A stretch of 64,000 nt of DNA, from contig CP154955.1 in NCBI GenBank assembly GCA_039621445.1, positions 51,551,384 to 51,615,383 of the forward strand, read 5' to 3'. Positions 18,591 through 30,659 of the stretch are shown piece by piece (the stretch's first letter is position 1; each line of letters opens with the position of its first letter). Source of the DNA: Euglena gracilis (taxonomy: Eukaryota > Euglenida > Euglenophyceae > Euglenales). Under the pieces are notes generated by a model, which worked only from the letters and a program-made list of their open reading frames with translations, had not been told where the DNA came from and did no database searches. The position numbers and the translations under genes were made by a program.

Positions 18591-21566
18591 CTACGAGTCG
18601 GGGGTCACCCCACGCCTGCATACTGACACACGGTGGCGGCAACGGCAGGCCAGCCCCCACCACCAACGCCCACCGCACGGGTGGCGCGGACTGGCGTGAA
18701 TACAGCAAGGCTGCAGTCAGGAATCCTTTTTTCAAGACCGGGGGGTCCCCCCCCCAACCCACCCAGGGGAACCTGCCTACTCCCCCCCCCCCGGGGTGCA
18801 GGGGACACACTTCTTGGGTTGATTTGGGGGTCAGGCTTAGGCGCTAATTGCCCAACCGATTTTTGTGGGGTTTTTTTGACGTTTTTTGGCTGTTTTAAAA
18901 CCCCCCTAAAAGGGCACCACATGCACAGGTTGGAGATGGAGCAATTTTGGTTGGGGCGTAATTGTGGCCTTGCCATCTTTTTTTGGAATGGTGGCTACAA
19001 CAATCTCTGTTGTTTTAAAAGGCAAGGCAGTTGGCAAGACAGTTGGGGGCAAGACAATTGGTGATTACTGTAGACAACACACCTCATGAACTGATGAGCA
19101 CTCTTCACCCTTCAAACACATAATCCAGCGTAATAAGGCGCAGAGCACCAAAAATATAACACCTGAGGTTTCCTTAAACTGGAATCAAAAAAGAAACTGC
19201 AAAAAACTGCGTGTGTGCAGATTTTTCAGAAAAAAAGCTGCAAAAAAATTGCAAAAAAAAAACTGCAAAAAAACCCCCAAAAAAACGTGAAAACGTGAAA
19301 ACTGCAAAAAAAAACTGCAAAAACTGCACGGTGCATATTTTCCCCCTCCCTGCTGGGGTCCAACCTCTAAAAAAATCCCCGACTGCAGTTGGACCCCCTC
19401 CCTGGCAGCAAGACGAGGGCCACACAGGCAGGTGGGAGCACCACACCGCGGTACGGAGACACCCGCCTCAAACACCCTCGAAACCAGTCGGATGCCGTTC
19501 CCATTTGGCTGACCCGGTGTGGCCCTTAATGGACCTTCCCTTCTGTCTAAAGCCGGGGTGGTGGTGGTGGTGGTGGTCGTGGTGGTGGTGCCGGGGTGGT
19601 CCTTAAGGAAATAAAAAAAATATAATAAAAGATATTATTTTAAAAAATCAAACTCTGCTGTCCCAGCACATCCAATGCAAAATCCACAGGAAAATGGTCA
19701 AGGAAATTTGGCATTTTCGGCAAGAACAGGTCGACATCTGGAAAAAATTGTTCCCACATCCTTCCGACCACAGAAAAAAAATGCGTTTTCGACATTTTGA
19801 TTTCGACCCCGGTGAAGCCCCAGTCCGGCCCTTTGGCCCAAAGGGGGGGGGGGGCGGTACGCAAGAAACAAAAAAAAAACTTTCCCGCCCCTTATGGACC
19901 GCCCTGGGTGGTGGCGGTGGTGCTTAGACAAGCAAAATACGGGTACCTCCCCGCGAAACTGTCTCCCGACAAGTCAGCGAGTACAGAGGCAGGAGACAGG
20001 TCCCTATCAGGACAGGTCAATGGGCACAGGGGGCAGGGGACAATTTCCTGGGCGGGTCTGGGTCAGAGAACAGAGGTGACATTTTCCGACCCCCGCCAGG
20101 CACAAATAATCCAAAGAGTGGTATTTCTCACAAATTTGAGATCAGAAGCCTAAAAAACAATTTTCACAACTTTTTCAATTTGGAGTGTTTGTTTTTTGAA
20201 CTAAAAATGTGAAATGCTCAAAATTTCGTTAGGGGACGGGTCAGTGGGGGCGCACCAAGCGCACCCAAGGCACCAAGCTTCAGAACTCCCCAGAATGCGT
20301 GATTTTCAAGATAGATCTTTCAAAAATACCGAAGAAAAATGTCTCCGGTGAAGATGATCTGAAAAGGTGAACCCCGGACAAAAATCCTTGAACCATCACC
20401 CATCAACTCACAACCATCTTTCGACCCCGTCCGAGCCCCTGGCCAAGCCAAGCCCGAGCCCCTGGCCATGTCCTTTGGCCAAGGGGTAATGAAAAATTCT
20501 GTCCCTCGCAGGCTATAGCCAGAGATCTCGGAGTTTTTTTTTCCCGTGAACTTGTCACCTGACAAGTCAGCGAGTACAAATCCAATTGGCACATCCCAGG
20601 AGGGCTTGTGATGGGCTTCCACCGTGACAGCTCAGCCGGTAGGGGTCCTCGGCAGCAACTGGCGGGGGGGGGGGGGTGGCCCCCAAGCAAAGCAACGATT
20701 TCCCATCCCAGCACATTCAACGAAACTCCACAGGAGAAATCGATGGCCATGTTCGGAAAAAACGGGATAATTTTTGGGGAACAAGCAGCATGTGCTGGCC
20801 GACATTCTCACCCCCCCCCTTTCCAACTACCGGGTAATATTTATCCTCCGACCAGAAGGTGGTCGTTAGACATAAGGTTCTGACCAAAAAGTTGTCCTCC
20901 GCCTGGGGGTTGGCCGTTAGACAAGAGGTCAAAGGATCCGTGGACTGGGGGGGGGGTACCCAGGATTTCCCAAAAATGGTTATTATTCAAGGTTTCAAAT
21001 GATTCAGTGTTTCATTTTCAAGTCTTTTTGCATTCTTTTTTGACAAAATTTTGTCCCAAAAGTGCCCAAAATGATATTTTTTTAGCCGATTTTTAGCGGT
21101 AAAGTTTTTTGGCCCTGCGTTTTGCGCCACGCCAAAAATCTGGCCGAAATTAAAAAAACAATCTCTCTCCCTCTCTCTGAATGGGGGGTGGTCGTTAGGA
21201 ATAGGGGAGCCGTTGGACATAGGGGGAGGGGCACCTCCAACTTGAATGGCTGCAGACGAGCCCAGTGGATGAAGGGTGTGCAGAACTTAAAACACCAACT
21301 CAACGAGAATGCCCCAAAATACCGGACTGCAGGGCTTCTCCACAGTTGATGTGCTGCGGAAACAGCGGTACGGTGGGCCTCTTAAAAAAAAGGGGGGGTG
21401 CCCAGTGACCGGGGGTGGGGGATGCGCTACAGATGGGTCAGACGGTGACCCAAAAGGGGTGGGTAAGTAGTGACAGGATGAGAACGGGAAACAAATGGCC
21501 ACGGGGGCCAGCGGGCAGGGATCTGAGCGGGCACTGGTGCACCTGATCTGTGTAACCACCCCCAAA

Positions 21567-21628
21567 TAGACTGTAATGGACTTGTAGTGGACTTGTAGTG
21601 GACTTCTTGTAGTGGACTTGTAGTGGAC
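21567..21628 (+). repeat. TAGTGGACTTG minisatellite, copy A (short)
   Basis: About five units of TGGACTTGTAG. Confidence 0.9.
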
Positions 21629-21936
21629 CGCCGCCGGGGGTGCGCTTTTATTTGGACCCTGCACTTCAACTGGGGGGGGGGGTTAGGTGTCCATCCACAT
21701 CACCCACTTTAAACAAAACCCACCTCAGAAAGCTGGGCGGTTTAAGACGCTTTGTCTCCCAACTGTGCCAAGAGGAAGTAGAAAAAAAATCCGCTGCATT
21801 GGAACCTCGCTGTTCCAATGCAGCGGAGACATGGGACGGGGACTGAGCTTCCCCCTGGTGTGCAGACCAGCGCAGGCAAATGGGGCAATTCTTTTGCATC
21901 AACCCACAAAGTCCTTTTTTATTTGTTTGCAAATTA

Positions 21937-22187
21937 CCCCCCCCCCTAGTCGTACGACCACCCCTCATTTACGACCACCCCCCGGTCACAGGTTGCAGGT
22001 CATGGGGTGTTATGACCCCCCCCCGGTCACAGGTTGCAGGTTACAAAAATTTTAACACCATTTCACCTATGACCGCCCCCGCATTTACGACCACCCCCCG
22101 GTCACAGGTTGCAGGTTATGGGGGTGTTACGACCACCTCCCCCCCGGTCACAGGTTGCAGGAACCCGGTTGTACGACTAGGGGGGGG
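21937..22187 (+). mobile_element. TA-flanked inverted-repeat element with internal minisatellite
   Basis: Ends are CCCCCCTAGTCGTACGACC and GGTTGTACGACTAGGGGG, flanked by TA on both sides (21,935-21,936; 22,188-22,189). The interior is about five copies of a unit containing CCCCCGGTCACAGGTTGCAG. Copy B lacks it: around 63,785-63,800 the flanks (TTCGCATTCTGCAAATG) are joined. Confidence 0.75.
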
Positions 22188-23000
22188 TATTCTGCAAATG
22201 TATGTTGAAATTCAGCTTCAAATGCAACTTTTGGCAACGTCTGGAAAAACGCTTGGGCTTGCTTCAAAAAAACACCCTCTGTTTGAACCCATGATTCTCA
22301 AAAATCACCACCGTGTGATTAATTGTAACTTCATTTAATCAGTCAAACTACGGGTGCAGATGACATTGGCCAGCCAGCAGGTAGAAAACAAAGCAAAAAC
22401 CTCTGAGGTAGAAACCCAACCGGGGGGGGGGGGGGGCAAGACGGGTCATTAAAAAAACAACACTGCCTCGTTGTGGTGGCTCGGTTATGCGGGGGTGCTG
22501 GCCCCTGCCGTGAAGGTGCGGTGCTGCCACCGGGGGGGAACCGTTTGGGTGATTCGCTCAGGCTCATGCCGACAGGTGGACCTCAACTGAAAAACAAAAA
22601 AAGGCCCCTGCCCCCCAAAAAACGCGAAAAAAAAACACTAATTGAATGCCAAAAAAATACAAACATGGTCATCTGGTTGTGGCAGACAAAAAAACACTCT
22701 CTGTTGGCGTTTCCCCACCTTTTCCATGTTCTTCTGCTGGAGAGTGAATTAACTGGGGAAAGCCCTGCATTTTTGTCCTGGATTCGTCCGATGTTCAAAG
22801 GGTTCATCAAATTCTTAAAAATACAATGCAGGGTTTACATTTGGGACGGTGCCCACCAGGATAGTTTTCAGGAGTTGGGGTAGAATACAAAAGTTGGTGC
22901 TTTTTCCAGGTATTATTTTTAGAACTCTGGAAAAAAATGGTAAAATCCAACGAAAAATTTGCACTTTTTCCCCTCAGAGGGGTGTCCACATTTTGTTATT

Positions 23001-23005
<5 letters not shown>

Positions 23006-23074
<69 letters not shown>

Positions 23075-23131
23075 TATCATTATCTATATCATTATCATCA
23101 TTATCATCATCGTCATTATCATTATCATCAA

Positions 23132-23171
<40 letters not shown>

Positions 23172-23172
23172 G
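23006..23172 (+). repeat. CAT microsatellite with interruptions
   Basis: Long (CAT)n with TAT interruptions around 23,073-23,128. Confidence 0.95.
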
Positions 23173-23183
23173 TTGCCATTAAA

Positions 23184-23844
23184 CCCCCCCCAAATATAAG
23201 ACACCGGTGTCTTATATTTGGGTGTCGACCAATTTCGCCAAAGGGTGTCTTATATTTGGGGGGTGTCTTATATTTGGGTCTCAGGCGGATGACTGAGGGG
23301 TGTCTTATATTTGGACACTTTTCCAGCAAGTATGTTATTGTGCTAATGCCCTCGTACCTTCATATATAGGGTTTTATTCATGTCTGGCGGGTCGTCTTCT
23401 GACGCTTTGGAGAGTGTGTATGCTGAAAGCGACCAATCTGCAAGTGGTGATGAACTTGGCACAACGGACTGCCTCATTTTCTAGAAATTGGAAAATACAA
23501 ACAGTGACACATTTGTCTGAACGTCATTCATCACCACTTGCAGATTGGTCGCTTTCTTGCTGTTCAAAATAATAGATTCTCAACCTTGATCTGCTGCACC
23601 CAAAAAGCAGTTGCTTCACGGAAAAGCAGTAGACTGGACGTGCATTGGTTGTTTTCATCGCGCCTTGAGACTTGCTGCTCCACACTCACTGTGGAAGGCC
23701 TTTCATGGGGGGTGTCTTATATTTGGAGAAGTAGGTGCCGGCCCAGGGGTGTCTTATATTTGGGTGTCGGCCCGAAAATCCCCAAAGGGTGTCTTATATT
23801 TGGGGGGTGTCTTATAGTGAGGGGTGTCTTATATTTGGGGGGGG
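23184..23844 (+). mobile_element. Inverted-repeat element with AAATATAAGACACC ends
   Basis: Starts CCCCCCCCAAATATAAGACA and ends with GTCTTATATTTGGGGGGGG. TCTTATATTTGG blocks recur at both ends. Inside, AGCGACCAATCTGCAAGTGG (23,427) and its reverse complement (23,535) form a hairpin with 28-bp arms. It sits inside a CAT/ATC microsatellite. Confidence 0.65.
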
Positions 23845-24248
23845 TTACTATTACTATCACAATTATTATCATCATTATCAAAATCATCAATGATGATGAT
23901 GGTGGTGGTGGTGGTGATGATGATAATTTGAATGTGTTTGTTATGAAAAATAAAAAAAATGCTCGAAATGGGCCGGGGTAACGATGCGCATGACCGGGGC
24001 GTTACAGCGAGGCGCGGCCCTTCCCGTGTGAGTGGAGCGTGGGTTACAGTTGCTGTCTCCGTCGAAGGTCGAGACGCCGCCGCCAGAGTCTCGCCCGCCT
24101 CAGTGGTCGTCTAGGCTGAGCACGGCAGCCCTTCCCCTGACACGCTGGGGGAGGGGGGGGGTCAAATAGAGAGGAGGCGCCAGGATTTGACTGAGGCCTG
24201 GTGAGGGGGACGACGATCCACAACCCTGGACAAAGAGAAACAAAAACA

Positions 24249-24252
24249 AAAC

Positions 24253-24282
<30 letters not shown>
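24249..24282 (+). repeat. Poly(A) run
   Basis: More than 30 consecutive A, with more A-rich sequence after it; a (TA)n run follows at 24,331. It could be a retroposed poly(A) tail, but no body was recognised upstream. Confidence 0.8.
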
Positions 24283-24283
<1 letters not shown>

Positions 24284-24435
24284 AAAACAAAAAAAATGCA
24301 AAGATGTGCATGGACATGTATGTATGTGTGATATATATATATATATATATATATTAATATTCGTGTACATTATAGACAACGTAATGTTTATGTGTATTAT
24401 ATATTATTGGATGATAATATAATTGTCCTTGAACA

Positions 24436-24641
24436 TCACCCAGTTCTGGGGCCCAGACACCGGCCCCCGCAGGGGGCGGGGCTGGCCAGGGCCCGGCTGC
24501 GGAGCACCTCCTCGTCCGGCACGGGCTCCCCCGCCGCCACCGCCGCCTGCCGCAGCTGCTCGATGCGGTCCGCCAGCAGCGGGTCCAGTGAGGCGGCGGC
24601 GCCACGGTGGGCGGCCCGCGGCTGCCGGGCAGAACGTCCGC
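24436..24641 (-). CDS. Isolated GC-rich exon-like island
   Basis: On the minus strand, after AACCCAG, one frame reads AASLDPLLADRIEQLRQA, then AVAAGEPVPDEEVLRSRALA, ending GPRTG and a stop at 24,436. The charged amphipathic pattern is protein-like and the GC content is far above the surroundings. Other frames are only low-complexity Arg/Pro. No family recognised and no second copy in the window. Confidence 0.35.
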
Positions 24642-26378
24642 CTGGGTTGTGATGGTCCCCCTCCCACGGAGCCCCCCCCCCCTGTGGGAAGATGTCACCT
24701 GACCCGAAGACCGAGGACCAAAACAACTTTGCACCTCCCCCCCCCCCCGGGCGCTTGGCCCGGGCCATGTTTGAAGGTCAGGCCAGGGAGCCAAGCTGAG
24801 GGGGGCCACATTTGCATGGTAAGAGTTTTGACGGCAAACCGCAAAATTCAAATTTTGAAAAGCAAAATAAGAATTTTGGCGGCCGTGTGCAAAAGGCCGA
24901 AGGCCAACTTCAGGGGGGGCTAAATTTGCATGCAAGGAGGAGGCCAAATAACCCTAACCCTAACCGGGGGGGGGGGGGGGTATTATGACGTTCCCCAGTA
25001 CCAGGGACCCTGGCGATTTCCTGGGCATCACAATCCCTTGGGGAATGCATGAGTGAAAGAGAGAGTGAGTGAGCGAGTGAGGGCGTGTGTGCGTGCGTGC
25101 ATGTGCATGTGTGCGTGTGTGTGAGTGAGGCACGAACTCTGACCACACTGTCTGACCCCACCCCCGGGGGATGACTGACTGGTTATTTTGGGGTGACTGA
25201 GTGGTGTCCGACTCCAGAGCCCCCCCCCCCCTTCAAGGGTGGGGTTGGACAGGACTGGGCGAAAATGGTCCATCTGGCGCTGGAGGTGCCGGAAAATTTT
25301 TTGGGGGTTTCGCCAAAAGCCGTTGATTTTAAGCCATTTCCTGGAGTGGCCAGAGTGACCGACCCCCCCCCCACCCCAGGGGAGCAGGAAGTGGGTGTGG
25401 AGTGTGTGGGGATTCCTAATTTACGCAATTTTCCTCCAAAATTTTGGGTTTTGCTGGTTCTTATTTCGGTCAATGAAAATGTGTCCCCCTGTGACCCCCC
25501 CCCCCGAATGGTTTTTATGCAAAAGCACACAAGATGTCTGCGGGGCCAAGGGAGGGTGGCGTACGAGTGATGGCGAAAAGTGGATCTCCCACACCCCTCT
25601 CTGACCCATCCCCCGCACCCCTCTCTTCATTTTTGCACACCAATGATTTTTGCACACAAACTTTTTTGACCTCAATTTTCGACTTTCTCCGCCTTTGTCC
25701 CCCCCCCCCGGACCCCCGGAACAAAAAATAATCATCCTTCTGTCGGCAACTTACGGACCAGCTTACCAACTTACAAACTCCTTTTGCGTGCCAATTTCTT
25801 TTTGACTTTTATAGCAAAGTTTGTGGATGCAGTGCCTGATGCTGATGGATGATATTGGCAGTGAATGATGCACCGTCCCCCCACCGCTCCCCCACAGTAA
25901 CCCACACTTCAGTGCTGAGGGCTCCACTCCGTGCCGTGTGCGTGGGGCACGGTGGGGCACACCGCAGCGGCCGGGGTCGGACTGCGTCACCGGCGTTGGA
26001 ATGTCCCGTGCGGGAGACCCCCAGAGACTGCACGTCTGCCGGCCACAACCTTGCCTCCCCTTGCATTAAAGCACGGGCAGCTCCAAGGCAGCTTCCTTCG
26101 CGGGAGTTGGTTCATGCCGGAAACCTTGGTTCTCTCGAGGTGGCCCTGAGAATGGGGGAGGGGCGGGGGGGGGGGTCAAAGGGGGGGGGTTTGCCTCCTG
26201 GTAAGCTTCTTACCCATTAAGGGATAAGAGCTCAGTGACCCCCCCCTCAAACTAGTGTGCGGGGGCACTTAAGTGGACCGCTGCCTGGGGGGGGGCACTG
26301 CCGATTTCTGTGGGTGGCGTTCGGAACTGTCATCAAAATGGGGGGTTATGGAAGTTATAGACCGCTGTCTTTGGTGAC

Positions 26379-26553
26379 CTGTCTTTGATGACAACGTTGC
26401 ACACAAAGCGTCGGTTGAAACACACCGAACGTGATCCATTTCATTGCCTGCTTCGTTCGTGCAAGCCCGTGCACATAGAGCCTTGCATTCACATATCTCG
26501 ATGCCAAATCCGTATTCATGCCAGTCTGCAATCCCGCAGTGGTGCCACCCGTA
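26379..26553 (-). CDS. Candidate 175-base internal exon, unknown gene
   Basis: Minus strand between TGCTTACAG and CAG|GTCACC, both good splice signals. The open frame reads TGGTTAGLQTGMNTDLASRY, VNARLYVHGLARTKQAM, KWITFGVFQPTLCVQ. It lies in the unique spacer. A second frame is also open. I do not recognise a family. Confidence 0.4.
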
Positions 26554-27856
26554 CTGTAAGCAGTCACAAATAATTTTCAAACCACCACTGCATGGCACTT
26601 GCAATGTCCAAATACTTCCTGAGAACCAGAAAAGATGGGCAAGAAAGAACCAGGGGTTATTAGGGAGAAACCCCCAAATGACAAAAAATAGCGCTTTGCA
26701 CCAAGAAAGACAAATTCCTTCATCCTTTTTTGGGTCCAACATTCAACTTGAATGTGTTGCGATGCAAAAATCAACGATATCTCACCAAATCAAGCCTCAG
26801 AGGTTCCAGCTGTACTGCAATATTGCCTGCAGTCCTGCAATATTGTTGCGAGATTGTCAATCTCGAAATTTTCTCCTGGAAGTACACAAGAAAAAAATGT
26901 GTCCCGGAAAAATGGCCTTTCAAAAGATGGGCCAGAACGCTGCCAGGAAATTCTCACCCCCGTGTCACCTCCCCCAGCAAGATTTCATCTTGGGCCACAG
27001 GCTATGCCATCGGCCTGGTGCCCCGGACCACTGAAATGTGAGCTGGGTTGGGGACTCCGGCCAAAGGCGATTCAGTGGCCACTAATGTCCTACTTCCTGA
27101 AGGGACAGAACTGATGCTTTCTGAATCCAGGGCAGAAAACCCGCCAAACACTTCCCAATAAACAAATTTTGCCTTTTTACCAAGAGAGCATTCCGTCATC
27201 CATCGTATCCAAATCCAACTTCCTTTTTCAAAAAGCAATGTCACCAGAGCACCAGAAATTTACATTCCTCCAATCCTTCATTCATTTCAATTCGAAAATT
27301 CCCGATACAATCAGATATTGCAAATGGCCTCCTCTTGATTATTGAACGTGCCGGCGATCCACCCCCGTGTCCACCTCCCCCCCAACCACCCTTTCATCTC
27401 CCACCCAATTACTCCATTTACCCCCCGCCCCCCCCAAAACCTGCCACCCCACCTTCCTCCCGACGCGATTCCCCTGGCCACCGGAGATTGGCTCCTCGCG
27501 TAGTAGCCGCGGCCAGCGGGGTGGCTGTCTTCAGGGGAGGGAGGGGTCTAGGAGGGGGGGGGGGTTGTTAACAATTTGAGAAATTTGTGAATTACTATTT
27601 ATTTATATAATAATAATTATTACTTATTTATATTTTTTTGTATTTTTATTTCTTAACTTTTCCGAAATTGTTGTTTTGTAACGGGGAGAACACGTGGGGA
27701 GGGGGTGGGGGACAGCCCCCACCCCCACAGAAACCCTCCTAATATCGAACCCTGCTCCCACCCTCCACACCACTTTGTAGCGTTTCCAGGATTCCCGTTC
27801 AGCCCTGGGTAATACAACGTACCCCCTAACCGGGGCTTGACAGAAGGGGGGGGGGT

Positions 27857-27960
27857 GTCCAGACCATGCCATTGCTTACGTTGCAGACCCTGGCGGGGGG
27901 CAGGGTCACTTTCCACTTTCAAAAAGCCAGTCAGTTTCTTCAAAAACCCAATCACTCGCT
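27857..27960 (+). mobile_element. Solo end of the same MITE-like family
   Basis: GTCCAGACCATGCCATTGCT followed by the same GGCAGGGTCACTTTCCACTT motif as in the two complete copies. I found no matching right end nearby. Confidence 0.5.
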
Positions 27961-28415
27961 GTCTTAAAGCCATCCAGCCAAAAAAATCCTAAAAAAACAT
28001 TTTCGCCAAACCCAGTCCAAAATTCCCCAAGCCTCATGCAAAAAAACGTTGAAGAACCCCTGAAGGTGCTCACTTGGCCCGACATCCACCCCCTGGCAGG
28101 TCACTGCGCCGTAAATTCACCACTGGGCAAAAACAAACAATCCCAGTGTCCATTCAACAACCACCAGCACAACCCCCCATCAATGTCGCCAAAATCACCA
28201 GGACGCTACGTTGATTGTATGGACTCTTTTTCACAGCATTCCGATTGTCATTTTTTGTGTTCATGCAGGTATAAATTTCATTTTTCCGAAAGTTGGCGCA
28301 AAATAGACTTGGGGGTCGGGGGGGGGGGGATACATCGGGTGGGGTATCAACGCCTGGGGTAAGTCAGAAACCGGACCACACCCGTCAAATTAGGAATCAC
28401 TGAGGTGGGGGAGTC

Positions 28416-28600
28416 CTAATTCACGGCAGGCGGGCCCCGCTGGGCGAGGCCCTGGCTACCCTTCAGGAAGCGGTAGCCGGGGATACGGCCGCCGAAGTCC
28501 TTCACGGGGATGAAGTCTCGCCGGTCCGCCGGCAGCCGCCGGACCACCGGGGCGGGCGGGGCGGGGGCGGCGGGGCGCGGCTCGGGGGTGGCCCAAGCCG
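28416..28600 (-). CDS. GC-rich C-terminal exon with GYRFLKGSQGL motif
   Basis: The minus strand reads a Pro/Ala linker (PEPRPAAPAPPAPVVRRLP), then ADRRDFIPVKDFGGRIPGYR, then FLKGSQGLAQRGPPAVN and TAG at 28,418-28,416. The F-x-G-x-x-P-G-Y-x-F-x-x-G-x-x-G-L pattern is like the F-x-G-x-R-P-G-Y-V-F-K-x-G-x-x-G-L-G-Y-Y module I associate with the ends of many algal and animal proteins. Here the trailing GYY is missing. The acceptor is not evident and the parent gene is unknown. Confidence 0.45.
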
Positions 28601-29557
28601 GATTGAAGGAGCAGGGAGACGGGGGTCGGGGGTCGGGGGTCAGTCCCCTCTCCCAACACCGGGAACGCCGGGAAATCTTTTGGGGACTGACCTCCCCCTC
28701 CCTTGTCCAATGACCACTGATTTCCAACTGGGAGGGGGGGTCGCTAAAAACTACCAATGCTTGTCTCTGACCGGGGAGCCGGTGGGGGGGGGGGGGGTAG
28801 TCATTAGACAAGGGGGTAGACAGCAAAAAAAAATGGCCACAGATGAGGCATATGTCCATTTTGGACTGTTTTTTTGGCTATTTGCGCGACTTTCGGCCAT
28901 TTTGGGTCACTTTTGGCCATTTTTTTTAAGCCATTTTGGCCATTCTTTGTGAACTTTTGGCTTTTTTTTGGCCAGTGTTTTGGGTCAGCTTTTAGCAACT
29001 TCGGCTGCTTGCCACAATCAGCATCAATTCTGGTCACTTTGGGCTCTTGGTCTTATTTTGCACCACTTTTGGGCATTTTCAGACCAACAAATTACAAAAA
29101 AAGCTTCTCTGAGAATGCAAATGCAAAAAAAGGCGGAATTAAATCACAAAATACTTCCCACAATTATTGAACCAACATCGTGTACGAAATGATCGCATCC
29201 GACTGGGGGGGGGGTAGTTGGACAAGCCGGTTGTTGCACAAGGGGGGAGGGAGGTAAAAAGCCCAGAAATCGCGTTTTCCCCTTTTTTTGAAAATTGGCC
29301 GAAACGTACAACAAAAAAATATTCTCCAAATAAGTTTTGGTTCGGGGAGTCTTTGAGGCCTGGGGGGGGGGTCCCCTTCCCAGAGGTTGACCACCCCCTC
29401 CCCCCCTACAAAGCCAACCAACACTCACTCAAAATCTTGCCCCCAGGGCTGGTCAGGAAGGCCTCTTAGACAGCCGAGAATGCCCTTTTCTTGTCGAGCC
29501 ACAAACGTTTTGGCAACTTTGGTGAAAATGCACATCCGCGCAGCCCGGAACCCGGGT

Positions 29558-29793
29558 CAGGGGTTTTTTTTTAAGACCGGGGGGGGAGGGGGGGTCCCGG
29601 GGGACCCACAAAAAAAAATGGCCGAAAAATCGCGAAAAGTGCTAGAAATAGCATTTTTTTCGGCGCCTGCGGCGCCGAAAAGTATATCCCACCCCCCCTC
29701 CGGGGGGACCCCCCTCCCCGGGGGGGGCTCGGGACCCACCCACCCAACCCCCCCCCCCCCCCCCCGGGGGGTCCACGACTAAAAAAACCTCTG
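29558..29793 (+). mobile_element. hAT-like short inverted-repeat element
   Basis: Ends CAGGGGTTTTTTTTTAAGAC and GACTAAAAAAACCTCTG, flanked by ACCCGGGT on both sides (29,550-29,557 and 29,794-29,801). Because ACCCGGGT is itself a palindrome, this could be a longer inverted repeat rather than an 8-bp target duplication. Related elements at 42,158 and 52,530 have non-palindromic duplications, which supports target duplication. Confidence 0.65.
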
Positions 29794-29860
29794 ACCCGGG
29801 TGCGGATGGCCCATTCTGGAAATGTCGCATGCGCTCATTGGGTCGCATCCAAGTTGCTTA

Positions 29861-30043
29861 CCTCCCCCCCCCTTGCCGTTGACATGCCAATGTTCCAGGA
29901 GAGTGCCGTTAACACAGGGGGGGTGTCAACGACACGCCATGTCAATGTCACTGTGATTCAATGGGTAGTGTTCCAGAAAAGTGTCGTTGACACGGGGGGG
30001 GGTGTCAACGACACGCCGTGTCAACGACAAGGGGGGGAGGAGG
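29861..30043 (+). mobile_element. TA-flanked inverted-repeat element
   Basis: Ends CCTCCCCCCCCCTTGCCGTT and GTCAACGACAAGGGGGGGAG, TA on both sides (29,859-29,860; 30,044-30,045). The interior repeats GTGTCGTTGACAC and its complement. Same family as 62,452-62,789. Confidence 0.7.
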
Positions 30044-30659
30044 TAAATGGAAACCTCTAATATTTTGCCGCCTGGTGGTGGGGGGGTAGACAGGAGGTTG
30101 GGGTTGACCTCCACAGCTGGGCACAAAGAAAACCCTGACTGACTGAAGAATTGGCACCCTCGGAAAAGAAGGAACGTCCAGGCACGTACGGCACAATCCT
30201 GGACCGTGTGTCAATCCACCCCCCCTCCCTTTATTTGGCCCCCACTTCAGCCTCAAGGACCAAAGAGCTAATCATCGGGTGGAAGAATGAACCGTATTGA
30301 CAAAAACAATTGGCAAATGGGAATGCCCAGCTCACGGAATCACGGGTTCCAGCATTTTTTTCCCCCACAGAAACTGAAACTGTCGTTTGAGTGCGGACCC
30401 AGCAAAATGCTCACTTCAAACTCTTTTGGGTGGCTCGAACCACAAAAAGGTGCTTCCCGCAGCCGCATCCCGGCCAATATCCAGGGGGGTGGGGATGTAG
30501 ACATCGTCGTCTGGGGCTACCGGGTGTGCGGTCACTGCGGGGGCTGGGCTGGGGAAGGGGTCGACGGCAGGAGGAGGGATGGGATGGCTGTGGGCCTGGC
30601 GTGTCATGTGTGTCATGCATGTCATGCATCATGTCCAGGCAAGGACAGCCATCCCCGGT

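Larger units (their letters stand above)
1..22340 (+). repeat. Segmental duplication, copy A
   Basis: This block matches copy B (about 38,540-63,930) in the same order and orientation. Anchors seen in both: 33/38,585; last mTERF exon 2,700/41,900; 3,900/47,800; 12,500/50,400; 15,100/54,560; 16,150/55,280; 17,500/55,900; 18,500/57,100; 20,450/62,000; 21,430/63,180; 22,200/63,800. Exon-like blocks look about 90% identical or better by eye, while intervening DNA carries many copy-specific insertions. The left boundary is outside the window. The match ends near 22,340, after the shared tract following position 22,190. Confidence 0.9.
18600..22340. other. Remainder of copy A
   Basis: Blocks shared with copy B at 19,330-19,540, 19,650-20,160, 20,380-20,780 and 21,280-21,640. 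None has a persuasive exon, though CTGTTTCCGCAG at 21,350 on the minus strand resembles an acceptor followed by HINCGEA. The rest is A-rich, G-run and inverted-repeat DNA. Confidence 0.4.
24650..28410. other. Unique spacer, mostly non-coding
   Basis: G/C runs, a CCCTAACCCTAACC motif at 24,952, a GT/GA-rich tract at 25,040-25,130 and a GC-richer patch at 25,870-26,060 of unclear nature. The only exon-like island is 26,379-26,553. Confidence 0.4.

Noticed and set aside
24240-24300. Retrogene with poly(A) tail
   Set aside because: The A-run is long, but the upstream GC-rich DNA gives no consistent frame and no target duplication was found.
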